Positions 56,246 through 64,000 of a stretch of DNA of 64,000 nucleotides are shown in pieces. The stretch comes from Parashewanella spongiae. GTDB taxonomy: Bacteria > Pseudomonadota > Gammaproteobacteria > Enterobacterales > Shewanellaceae. The translations under genes were made by a program, and so were the position numbers. Every line of letters begins with the position of its first letter. The first letter of the stretch is position 1. Location: NCBI RefSeq assembly GCF_004358345.1, contig NZ_CP037952.1, forward strand, positions 682,001-746,000, in the 5' to 3' direction. The notes beneath the pieces are model-generated. The model worked only from the letters and a program-made list of their open reading frames with translations, was not told where the DNA came from and ran no database searches.

Positions 56246-56284
56246 TTAAGCTCTAGAGGCCATTTGCGCCACCTAGAGCTTAAG
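56246..56284 (-). terminator. Probable terminator of pntAB
   Basis: An inverted repeat TTAAGCTCTAG / CTAGAGCTTAA, 15 bp past the pntB stop. The T-run on the minus strand is weak. Confidence 0.5.
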
Positions 56285-56298
56285 TTTATTTACGATTA

Positions 56299-57744
56299 TT
56301 AAAGTGCTTTTAAGATATTTTCAACACTCGCTTTCGCATCACCAAATAGCATTTGGGTGTTGTCTTTGAAGAACAATGGATTTTGCACACCCGCATAACC
56401 GGTATTCATTGAGCGTTTAAAGACAATGACATTACGGGCATTCCAAACTTCAAGTACTGGCATGCCCGCAATTGGACTATTAGGATCGTCAAGAGCCGCT
56501 GGATTGACCGTGTCATTTGCGCCAATCACAAGCACCGTATCAGTATCACCGAAGTCATCATTAAGTTCATCCATTTCAAGTACGATATCATACGGGACTT
56601 TGGCTTCTGCGAGTAATACGTTCATGTGTCCCGGTAAGCGCCCTGCGACAGGGTGAATACCAAAACGAACATTAATGCCTTTATTGCGCAATTGTTGAGT
56701 GATTTCAGCCACAGGATACTGAGCTTGCGCGACCGCCATACCATACCCTGGAGTAATGATGACTGAAGTGGAGTCTTTCAACATGTCAGCAACGTCTTCC
56801 GCGTTGATTTCTCGGTGTTCACCTTGCGTTTCTGTCGAGCCTGATGACTGAACATCATTGCCGAAACCACCCGCAATGACCGAGATAAACGAGCGATTCA
56901 TCGCTTTACACATGATGTAAGATAAAATCGCACCGGAAGATCCCACAAGTGCGCCAACGATAATAAGCAAATCATTAGATAACATGAAGCCTGCGGCAGC
57001 AGCGGCCCAACCTGAGTATGAATTCAACATTGATACCACAACAGGCATGTCAGCACCGCCTATCGATGCGACTAAGTGCCAACCAAAAGCACAGGCTAAG
57101 ATGGTCATGACAAGTAAAACCGTTAAACCGGTACTGTCACCAATAAACATGGCGAGCATAATCGCTGATGCGATCAAAACCAGTAAATTGAGCTTGTGTC
57201 TGTGAGGCAGCATTAATGCTTTTGAATTAATTACGCCACGGAGTTTACCAAACGCAACAATTGAGCCACTAAAAGTCACCGCGCCGATAAAAATACCAAT
57301 GAACACTTCAACTAAATGAATATAGTAAGCGACATCTGTTTCAGCCGTTAACACATCCTTCGTACTCGTTGAAGCCATACCCAAATTGCTGGCTAAGTCG
57401 ATGGCAGATTGTGGATGAAGATCGATAAAACTGTTAAAGCCAACCAACACCGCAGCCAAACCGACAAAGCTGTGTAAGATAGCAACTAACTCTGGCATCT
57501 CCGTCATTTCCACTTTTCGAGCCAAGTGTATGCCGATGGCTCCGCCAAGCACCATAGCTAATAATATCCATTCAATACCTGATGTATCAGGTGCAAGTAT
57601 TGTGGCCAGTAGCGCAATGCTCATACCAGCAATACCTGAGATATTGCCTTGTTTAGCGGTTTCTTGTTTTGACAGTCCCGCTAAGCTGAAGATAAATAAT
57701 ACCGCTGCTACTAAATAGGCGGCTGTAATAATTCCTTGAGACAC
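56299..57744 (-). CDS. pntB: NAD(P) transhydrogenase subunit beta
   Basis: The membrane transhydrogenase couples hydride transfer from NADH to NADP+ with proton entry. 481 residues: about eight transmembrane helices, then the NADP(H)-binding domain III with [38 protein letters not shown] and [14 protein letters not shown]. The family-specific ending ([15 protein letters not shown]) is present. It follows pntA by 11 bp in one operon. Confidence 0.96.
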   Translation of the reverse strand: MSQGIITAAYLVAAVLFIFSLAGLSKQETAKQGNISGIAGMSIALLATILAPDTSGIEWILLAMVLGGAIGIHLARKVEMTEMPELVAILHSFVGLAAVLVGFNSFIDLHPQSAIDLASNLGMASTSTKDVLTAETDVAYYIHLVEVFIGIFIGAVTFSGSIVAFGKLRGVINSKALMLPHRHKLNLLVLIASAIMLAMFIGDSTGLTVLLVMTILACAFGWHLVASIGGADMPVVVSMLNSYSGWAAAAAGFMLSNDLLIIVGALVGSSGAILSYIMCKAMNRSFISVIAGGFGNDVQSSGSTETQGEHREINAEDVADMLKDSTSVIITPGYGMAVAQAQYPVAEITQQLRNKGINVRFGIHPVAGRLPGHMNVLLAEAKVPYDIVLEMDELNDDFGDTDTVLVIGANDTVNPAALDDPNSPIAGMPVLEVWNARNVIVFKRSMNTGYAGVQNPLFFKDNTQMLFGDAKASVENILKAL

Positions 57745-57755
57745 AGTTTGACTCC

Positions 57756-59282
57756 TTAACCTTTACGGAACATTTTTAGCATACGTTGAGTCACTGTGAA
57801 CCCACCAAAGATATTGATACTGGCTATTAGTACAGCGAAGAAAGCCAAGGCTTTGATCAATAATGAGTCGTGACCTATCTGCAATAATGCACCGACGACA
57901 ATGATCCCAGAAATGGCATTTGTGACGGACATAAGCGGTGTGTGCAGTGAATGTGAGACATTCCAAACTACGTAATAGCCAACGATACAAGATAAAATAA
58001 ACACGGTGAAATGGGATAAAAAATCCGCTGGGGCGGTAGCCGCAATAGCCATAAAAGCCGCTATTCCTAATGTGCCTATAACATACTTGGTTTTCGATGG
58101 TTGTTTTGGAGCCTGCGTTTCAACTTTTTCGGTGACTTTAGGTTTCGAAGGGGCAGCAGAGACCGAAATAGGTGGCGGCGGGAACATGATCTCGCTTTGA
58201 TGGGTTACTGTCATGTTTCGCGTGACGACATCATCAAAATCGAGTGCAACTTGTCCGTCTTTTTGTTTGCAAAGTAGCTTCATCAAATTAACTAAATTGG
58301 TGGAGTATAATTGTGATGATTGACTGGCTAAGCGGCTGGCTAAATCAGTATAACCAATGACGGTAACACCATTATCGGTAATGATCTTTTTACCAGCAAC
58401 ACTGGGCTCAACATTACCCCCAGAACCCGCGGCTAAATCAACAATAACTGATCCTGATTTCATGCTTGCGACCATTTCAGATGAAATCAGTTTAGGCGCT
58501 GTTTTCCCCGGAATTTGGGCAGTGGTGATAATGATATCAACGTCTTTAGCCTGCTCGGCAAATAGAGCCATTTCAGCGGCAATAAATTCATCAGACATGA
58601 CTTTGGCATAACCGTCAGATGCATCGCCTTCTTTATTGTCAAATTCAAGTTTTAAAAACTGCCCACCCATAGATTCAATTTGTTCAGCCACTTCTAGACG
58701 AGTGTCAAAAGCACGAACGATGGCACCCAAAGATCCTGCGGATCCAATTGCGGCAAGACCAGCAACGCCAGCACCGATGACTAATACTTTTGCTGGTGGC
58801 ACTTTTCCTGCGGCCGTAATTTGGCCAGTAAAAAAACGTCCAAACTCGTGTGCGGCTTCAACCACAGCGCGATAGCCACTGATGTTTGCCATAGAAGACA
58901 AGGCATCCAGAGATTGGGCTCTGGAAATACGAGGTACCATGTCCATTGCTAGTACAGTAATTTGTTGTTTTGCTAGTAAGTCAACTAAATCAGGGTGTTG
59001 TGCCGGCCAGACGAAGCTTATCAGGATTGTTCCTGGCTTCATTTGTTTGATTTCACTATCTGTCGGGGCGTTGACTTTGAAAATAATGTCTGCATTGAGC
59101 ACAGAGTCAGAGAGCTGGGCACCTGACTGTAAAAATAGATTATCGTCAAAATTAGCCGCTAGTCCTGCGCCTTGCTCGACGATTACGTCGAATCCCAGTT
59201 TTTTTAACTGAATAACGCTAGTAGGGGTAGCGGCCACCCGAGTTTCGTTTTCTAATTGTTCTTTGGGTATTCCAATCAGCAT
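57756..59282 (-). CDS. pntA: NAD(P) transhydrogenase subunit alpha
   Basis: 508 residues. The N-terminal NAD(H)-binding domain I opens [20 protein letters not shown], with [20 protein letters not shown] (Rossmann GxGxxG) and [16 protein letters not shown]. The C-terminal about 110 residues form the membrane part, [20 protein letters not shown], after a proline-rich linker. First gene of pntAB; the 398 bp upstream contain no gene. Confidence 0.96.
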   Translation of the reverse strand: MLIGIPKEQLENETRVAATPTSVIQLKKLGFDVIVEQGAGLAANFDDNLFLQSGAQLSDSVLNADIIFKVNAPTDSEIKQMKPGTILISFVWPAQHPDLVDLLAKQQITVLAMDMVPRISRAQSLDALSSMANISGYRAVVEAAHEFGRFFTGQITAAGKVPPAKVLVIGAGVAGLAAIGSAGSLGAIVRAFDTRLEVAEQIESMGGQFLKLEFDNKEGDASDGYAKVMSDEFIAAEMALFAEQAKDVDIIITTAQIPGKTAPKLISSEMVASMKSGSVIVDLAAGSGGNVEPSVAGKKIITDNGVTVIGYTDLASRLASQSSQLYSTNLVNLMKLLCKQKDGQVALDFDDVVTRNMTVTHQSEIMFPPPPISVSAAPSKPKVTEKVETQAPKQPSKTKYVIGTLGIAAFMAIAATAPADFLSHFTVFILSCIVGYYVVWNVSHSLHTPLMSVTNAISGIIVVGALLQIGHDSLLIKALAFFAVLIASINIFGGFTVTQRMLKMFRKG

Positions 59283-59680
59283 GGTTTTTCCCTATTAATT
59301 AAGGTGATGACTGCATAAGTGTCGAAAAATTAAGCTCAGTTAGACAATATGGCAGTGATGGTCACAATGCAATCAAATATTGGTCGCATCAGTGAGCGGT
59401 TCAGTTATGTTAATCAAAGCCGTGTAACGTGAGTTTGAATCTGGTTAAAGCCAGATACTTTGCCTAAGCACGATAAACATGGCGAATTGAAATAGAAAAT
59501 TTGATGTCCAGTTCACAAACTCATAAAAAGGTTATGAAAATACTAAAAGTGTGACTTGGAACAACAAGTAAAAGTTCAGTAAATCTATCTTGATCAAATT
59601 TCTATTGCCTTTTGACCATAAGTAATCTGAAATAGAATACTGAGTATTCAAACAGCCAATTGGCGGCATGAAATCACGAT
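59283..59680. other. Intergenic region upstream of pntA; nothing specific recognised
   Basis: 398 bp between pntA and the VOC gene, both on the minus strand. It should contain the pntAB promoter. No repeat family, RNA gene or clear operator was recognised. Confidence 0.5.
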
Positions 59681-60199
59681 TTATTTAGGTGGATTAAATG
59701 CAAATTCTAATCGATTTCCGCTAGGCTCTCTGATCATCATATGAATAGTTGGACCTCCTCCATTGGGTTGTGGGGCAAACTCGATTTCAACATCATCAAG
59801 CTTTTGAAAGCTGGCGTGTAAGGCATTCAAATCATTTAAACTTGCAACTGAAAATGCGAGGTGATGCAAGCCGACATTATGTTTACGATCGAAGTCGATG
59901 GTTTTGGCATCGCTTTGGGTTTGCCATAAAGTCAGAAACATTTTTCCGTCGGTAATAAAAATGGATGGGTAATCAGGGTATCCACCTGCTTTTTTCCATC
60001 CTAATGTGTGAACAAAAAACTCAGCGGTTCGTTCAAGGTGCTTAACACTTAAGCCTAAGTGATTAAGGCCTTGAGTCATGGTTTTGTTCGCTGAAGGTTT
60101 AGAGTGAGTTTCAGCCGCAATCGTAGCTGATGAAAAAACGAATGACAGAGCAAACAGGACAGGTAAGTAACTGGAATTAAAATTAATCGAGCGCTTCAT
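59681..60199 (-). CDS. Exported VOC-family (glyoxalase/bleomycin resistance-like) protein
   Basis: 172 residues. A Sec signal peptide (about 1-29: VLFALSFVFSSATIAAETH) precedes a single vicinal-oxygen-chelate domain. Visible ligand positions: LNHLGLSVKHLERTAEFF (His), LHHLAFSVASL (His) and REPSGNRLEFAFNPP (Glu in E-P-x-G-x-x-x-E). An exported VOC protein is somewhat unusual; the substrate cannot be inferred. It is separated from the SPOR gene by a terminator. Confidence 0.85.
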   Translation of the reverse strand: MKRSINFNSSYLPVLFALSFVFSSATIAAETHSKPSANKTMTQGLNHLGLSVKHLERTAEFFVHTLGWKKAGGYPDYPSIFITDGKMFLTLWQTQSDAKTIDFDRKHNVGLHHLAFSVASLNDLNALHASFQKLDDVEIEFAPQPNGGGPTIHMMIREPSGNRLEFAFNPPK

Positions 60200-60290
60200 G
60201 AGGTAGCAATTATTAATTAGTTGTATTTTAGATGACCAGCAATAAGCTAATTATTGTTCACCTGTACCCTCATTTATTTTTAATAGGCAT

Positions 60291-60317
60291 AAAAAAACCA
60301 GCTCTCACTGGTTTTTA
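60291..60317 (-). terminator. Terminator after the argS-SPOR operon
   Basis: AAAACCAG, CTCTCA loop, CTGGTTTTT; on the minus strand the stem is followed by a T-run. Lies about 15 bp beyond the SPOR gene stop. Confidence 0.85.
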
Positions 60318-60332
60318 TTCATATAAATTGGT

Positions 60333-60890
60333 TTAACTTTCCCAAAACCAAATTTGGCAGCCATTAATATTACCGCGTTGCAACTTGTGGCGTTGACGCT
60401 CAGCGGCACGTTTATGAGGATAAGGGCCTAAAACGACTTTATACCAAGTTCCTGTTTTTCCTTTGACTTTACGAACTTCCGCCTCTAATCCTTGAAAAGC
60501 AATATTGGCTTTCAAAGAGTCTGCCTGTGCTTCTGTTCTAAAAGAGCCACATTGCATTTGGTAAGGACGTTTGGGTTTAACTTCCTTTTTAGGTACATCA
60601 ACTTCAATCTTTTGGTTTTCTAAAAGGTTTTGATATTCCCACTCATCTTTTGGTTTTGGGGGTAAATCATCTTTTTTCACTTTTTTAGGTGGCGTTTTTT
60701 TTACTTCAGCTATTGTTGGAGCTGTTTCGGCACTGTCTTTTATGCTCCATAAAAAGTAGCCAAAAGCACCAATACCCATTATTGCGAACAATAACAGAAG
60801 TATTGGGTATTTACCGCCAGTATTCTGTGGTTTTTGGCGGCTTGAGCTCTTACGAGCTTTTGGTTTTGTCTTGTTGTAATCCCGACTCAT
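60333..60890 (-). CDS. SPOR domain-containing protein, FtsN-like
   Basis: 185 residues. A basic cytoplasmic N-terminus (KTKPKARKSSSRQKPQ), one transmembrane helix (about 29-48, YPILLLLFAIMGIGAFGYFL), a Lys/Pro-rich linker (about 60-105) and a C-terminal SPOR domain (about 108-185: YQMQCGSFRTEAQADSLKAN, VRKVKGKTGTWYKVVLGPYP). SPOR domains bind denuded peptidoglycan at the septum. The layout matches FtsN, but the protein is short and there is no hslVU next to it, so FtsN identity is likely rather than certain. It starts 1 bp after the argS stop, so the genes are coupled. Confidence 0.85.
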   Translation of the reverse strand: MSRDYNKTKPKARKSSSRQKPQNTGGKYPILLLLFAIMGIGAFGYFLWSIKDSAETAPTIAEVKKTPPKKVKKDDLPPKPKDEWEYQNLLENQKIEVDVPKKEVKPKRPYQMQCGSFRTEAQADSLKANIAFQGLEAEVRKVKGKTGTWYKVVLGPYPHKRAAERQRHKLQRGNINGCQIWFWES

Positions 60891-60891
60891 T

Positions 60892-62637
60892 TTACATTTG
60901 CTCTAATGTTTCAATCCCTAGAAGTGCAAGACCTTGCTTGAGTGTTTGTGCTGTTAGTTTAGCTAATAATAAGCGACTGTGTTTTTGCGCTTCAGTTTCA
61001 GCCGTCAGCACAGGACATGCTTCATAAAAACTTGAAAACGCTCCAGCGAGCTCGAATAAGTAGCCACACAATACATGAGGTTGCCCTTTTGCACTCACGC
61101 GAACCAGTGTTTCGTTAAATTGTCCAAGCTTAGTGCCTAAGGCTTTTTCTTTTTCATGATTGAGACTGATAGTCGCATCAGATAAATCAATGTTCTCAAC
61201 TCGGTTGAATATGCCGACCACTCGAGTATAAGCATAAAGCAGGTAAGGCGCTGTGTTGCCTTCAAAGCTGAGCATTTGATCAAAGCTGAAAATATAATCG
61301 CTGGTTCGGTTCTTCGACAAATCAGCATATTTAACCGAACTTATGCCAACGACTTTGGCTATTTTGGCAACGGTTTCTTCGTCCATATCAGGGTTTTTGC
61401 TGCGAACGAGAGCATTAGCACGAACAATAGCTTCATCGAGTAGATCGGAAAGTTTTACCACGCCACCGCTACGGGTTTTGAATGGGCGACCATCTTCACC
61501 ATTCATGGTGCCAAAACCGAGGTGTTCAAGAGAAAGGTGCTCAGGAACGAACTTTGCCTTTTTCGCTAAGCTAAATACCTGTTGGAAGTGCAAGCCTTGG
61601 CGCAAATCAACAAAATATAACGCGCGATCTGCTTTTAATACATTGGCTCGGTATCGCATTGCCGCTAGATCAGAAGTAGCATACAGATAACCACCATCCG
61701 CTTTTTGAATGATGACAGGTAATGGCTCACCTTCTTTATTCTTAAATTCGTTTTGAAAAACGACTTTGGCGCCGTTGCTTTCAGTCAATAAGCCTTGAGT
61801 ATCAAGATCAGCAACGACATTGGTTAAATCATCGTTATAAGCACTTTCACCGTGGACATCAGATCGGCTTAGGCTGACACCAAGTTTGTCATACACTTGG
61901 TGGCAATGACTGAGTGAAATATCATTGAATTGACGCCATAACTTGTTGCAATACTCATCGCCTGATTGCAGTTTAACCACAAGTTGACGGGCGTAATTGG
62001 CGAACTCATCAGATTCATCAAAACGGACTTTAGCTTGACGATAAAATGCTTCTAAATCAGAGAGCTCAAGCTCGGCTTGTTGACCATTTTTAGCTTGTAA
62101 TTCTTCCATGTAGGCTAATAGCATACCGAATTGAGTACCCCAATCACCAACATGGTTTTGTCGAATGACATTGTGGCCTAAAAATTCTAATGTGCGCACA
62201 ATGCTGTCGCCAATGATTGTTGAACGCAGATGCCCTACGTGCATTTCTTTGGCTAAATTCGGTGACGAGTAATCAACAACAACCGTCTGAGTTTTAGGTA
62301 AGTTAACCCCAAGTTTAGAGTCGTTCACAGCGTGCTGTAACTGGTTTGCAAGGGCGTTATCGTCAATAAAGAAGTTTATGAAACCTGGGCCCGCGATTTC
62401 AACTTTTGATACATAGTCTGCAGCGGGTAAGTTATCAATAATTAATTTCGCCAGCTCACGTGGGTTTTTACTTGCTGCTTTGGTTAACATCATTGCTAAA
62501 TTTGTCGCAAAATCACCGTGGCTTTTGTCTTTGGTTCGGTCTACCTGAATGCGTGCTTGAACTTCAGCAGGCACAACGCCTTGCTGGATTAATGTGTTTA
62601 AAGTTTGTTCAAGCAAAGAGTGTATATTTGATTTCAT
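60892..62637 (-). CDS. argS: Arginyl-tRNA synthetase
   Basis: A 581-residue class I synthetase that charges tRNA-Arg. The HIGH-type motif is in the segment [20 protein letters not shown] (HVGH). The N-terminal additional domain (1-110) recognises the tRNA, and [20 protein letters not shown] replaces the KMSKS loop, as in many ArgRS. The C-terminal DALR anticodon-binding domain ends with LGIETLEQM. First gene of argS-SPOR. Confidence 0.96.
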   Translation of the reverse strand: MKSNIHSLLEQTLNTLIQQGVVPAEVQARIQVDRTKDKSHGDFATNLAMMLTKAASKNPRELAKLIIDNLPAADYVSKVEIAGPGFINFFIDDNALANQLQHAVNDSKLGVNLPKTQTVVVDYSSPNLAKEMHVGHLRSTIIGDSIVRTLEFLGHNVIRQNHVGDWGTQFGMLLAYMEELQAKNGQQAELELSDLEAFYRQAKVRFDESDEFANYARQLVVKLQSGDEYCNKLWRQFNDISLSHCHQVYDKLGVSLSRSDVHGESAYNDDLTNVVADLDTQGLLTESNGAKVVFQNEFKNKEGEPLPVIIQKADGGYLYATSDLAAMRYRANVLKADRALYFVDLRQGLHFQQVFSLAKKAKFVPEHLSLEHLGFGTMNGEDGRPFKTRSGGVVKLSDLLDEAIVRANALVRSKNPDMDEETVAKIAKVVGISSVKYADLSKNRTSDYIFSFDQMLSFEGNTAPYLLYAYTRVVGIFNRVENIDLSDATISLNHEKEKALGTKLGQFNETLVRVSAKGQPHVLCGYLFELAGAFSSFYEACPVLTAETEAQKHSRLLLAKLTAQTLKQGLALLGIETLEQM

Positions 62638-62838
62638 TGGTGACCGTCAGCCGTTACTTCATTGATTAAGTGAAAAGAGAACATTTTAACGGTTTGTCTA
62701 GGTCAATTGCTATCTTTTCGGAAGATATTCGTTAATAAGAGTCATAAATAGTATGTTAATCATGCTTCACAATTCTTGAGATTAAACCCATATGTTTTTA
62801 ACCTTGTATAGATGAAGTGCATGAGTTGGAGTATATGA

Positions 62839-64000
62839 ATGAGTGTTGAAGTACGATTAGAGCGTATTCCTGAGGTTGGTACCCATTGTTGTTCGAGTGA
62901 AATTAAAAGTATCAATGAAGGTAAAATGGTTGATTTTATTATAATTAGTGCCTTACAGAACCGACACTTCCATGCTAAGTCTTGTCCGAATGAGCCTTTA
63001 GTTGTATTTCATGAAACTGGTCTCTTTACTATTGCATCAAAGGAAACAATAAGCCGTGAAATAACACGGCTTAATCGGTTTATTGTTTCGCACCCAATAC
63101 TCTCTGTAGAAAAAGCGGTAAAAGCGCTAACAGATGATTTTATTGCAATGGATGAAAAGCGAGAAATACTCAGCAAATTATCTGAAAATAAACAATTAGA
63201 TATTATGCACACAATAGCAGGAGGAGACAGTAAGCAGCAAGCAGCGGCTCTGGCTATTATTAATGACGTGGCTGTGAATCAGCCGACATTATTAAGTCAT
63301 TGGATGCAGCAAGAAGCGAGCAAGCCTATATCTGATGACGCGCCAAATATTATTCAAACCGTATTAAAAGCAAATCAGCAAACGCTGCACATTTTTTTTG
63401 ATAACCTCCCAGAAAGTGCTAGTGGTGCATTTATTAAAAAAGTAAAAGGACGTTCGGACGCTGATGATATTATTTCTGAGTATATTCGAGTTAACCTAAG
63501 CACAAGAAAATGTAAAGTGTTAGAACAATCGCCGTGCGCACTAAAACTAATTTGCTTCTATGAAGCGCTTCCAGCAAGCAAAAAGCTAAATTTAATCATT
63601 GAGCAATTAAGAGAATTTACTGATAAAGGAAGTGCGGCTTATTTATTTAGTCAACTGGATGGAACAGAGCAACAGCAACTCATACCACGGTTAACTAATC
63701 GAGAATGCATGTATTTGTTAAAAGAAAATGCAATTAAACCTTTGGTCATCGGCACGCAAGATTTCACCATTAAACTAGGTGATGATTTAGACTTACTTTT
63801 GGCAAAAGGCACAAACATTTTATTTTTAAGTTACTTCTCATGTCCCACTGATGCTCTTTATGAATTGATTACAAAGATACATCCATCGTTAATTGGAGCT
63901 CATATATACGTAGGAGTGACTCAAGCAGACAGACCGATGTTAGCGAAATTACTCGAACGCTTTTTAAATGATGAGACTCACAATGAGTTAGTGACACAAG
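62839..64000 (+). CDS. Unknown large protein, 3' end outside the window
   Basis: An open frame of at least 387 codons from ATG 62839 (GGAG about 8 bases upstream; the ATG at 62835 is a four-codon dead end). It starts SVEVRLERIPEVGTHCCSSE and continues with mixed helical segments such as ILSVEKAVKALTDDFIAMDE, LPESASGAFIKKVKGRSDAD and PLVIGTQDFTIKLGDDLDLL. No signal peptide, membrane helix or family signature recognised. Low-GC composition and lack of a known family resemble the other effector-like genes here, but nothing shows export. Divergent from argS. Confidence 0.7.
   Translation, partial: MSVEVRLERIPEVGTHCCSSEIKSINEGKMVDFIIISALQNRHFHAKSCPNEPLVVFHETGLFTIASKETISREITRLNRFIVSHPILSVEKAVKALTDDFIAMDEKREILSKLSENKQLDIMHTIAGGDSKQQAAALAIINDVAVNQPTLLSHWMQQEASKPISDDAPNIIQTVLKANQQTLHIFFDNLPESASGAFIKKVKGRSDADDIISEYIRVNLSTRKCKVLEQSPCALKLICFYEALPASKKLNLIIEQLREFTDKGSAAYLFSQLDGTEQQQLIPRLTNRECMYLLKENAIKPLVIGTQDFTIKLGDDLDLLLAKGTNILFLSYFSCPTDALYELITKIHPSLIGAHIYVGVTQADRPMLAKLLERFLNDETHNELVTQ

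Overview
The window looks like the chromosome of a marine gammaproteobacterium of the Alteromonadales, close to Shewanella. This is an inference from gene content and moderate AT richness: a long 367-residue PurC, frameshifted prfB followed by lysS, argS followed by a SPOR-domain gene, pntAB, rep, and a TIGR03899-like gene. A Parashewanella-like organism would fit best, because the window combines a SPI-2-like type III secretion (T3SS) translocator operon with effector-like proteins and dense repeats. No 16S sequence is present to confirm this.

Layout. 1-5.6 kb: recG (5' truncated), a DUF3014 protein, a GNAT acetyltransferase, a DUF418 membrane protein and a TIGR03899-like gene. 5.6-11.5 kb: repeats, an unrecognised 404-residue protein with a protease-like C-terminus, a glycerophosphodiesterase and a KefA-type mechanosensitive channel. 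11.5-17.0 kb: a mobile-element zone, with a miniature element (MITE1) interrupted by a second one (MITE2) plus a group II intron, then a broken IS982 transposase and an IS4-family element. 17.0-20.7 kb: a 1209-residue effector-like protein. 21-25.2 kb: an orphan pilin/PilC-like pair and an arsJ-gapdh-arsR arsenate resistance operon. 25.4-40.5 kb: purC, a HAD-like protein, dsbD, fxsA, ubiK, an RND efflux operon with its TetR regulator, rep, and a GAF-GAF-GGDEF diguanylate cyclase. 40.7-45.0 kb: a tRNA array (Arg-His-Pro-Pro) abutting a T3SS operon on the other strand (SscA, SseC, SseD and SseE homologues plus a small unknown). 45.4-47.9 kb: a glpD-like gene split by an ISAs1 element. 47.9-52 kb: chrA, prfB, lysS. 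52-56.2 kb: MITE copies flanking a 1007-residue secreted protein. 56.3-62.6 kb: pntB, pntA, a VOC protein, a SPOR protein and argS. 62.8 kb to the end: the 5' part of a large unrecognised ORF.

How genes work together. ArsR, ArsJ and the GAPDH form the known route that makes and exports 1-arseno-3-phosphoglycerate. The membrane fusion protein, RND pump and TetR regulator form one efflux unit. The chaperone, two translocators and SseE-like protein make a compact translocon cassette, but no injectisome genes and no EspA/SseB-like filament gene lie in the window. Several unrecognised proteins (404, 1209 and 345 residues, and the ORF at the right edge) have the look of secreted effectors, without direct proof.

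The most unusual signal is in the non-coding DNA. At least three miniature inverted-repeat families occur (about 350 bp; 233-263 bp with TTTAA-type target duplications; 180 bp). They nest in each other and repeatedly sit exactly at gene stop codons. A 32-nt module occurs eight times across four otherwise different repeat families and is cleanly absent from some copies, as if it were itself an insertable unit.
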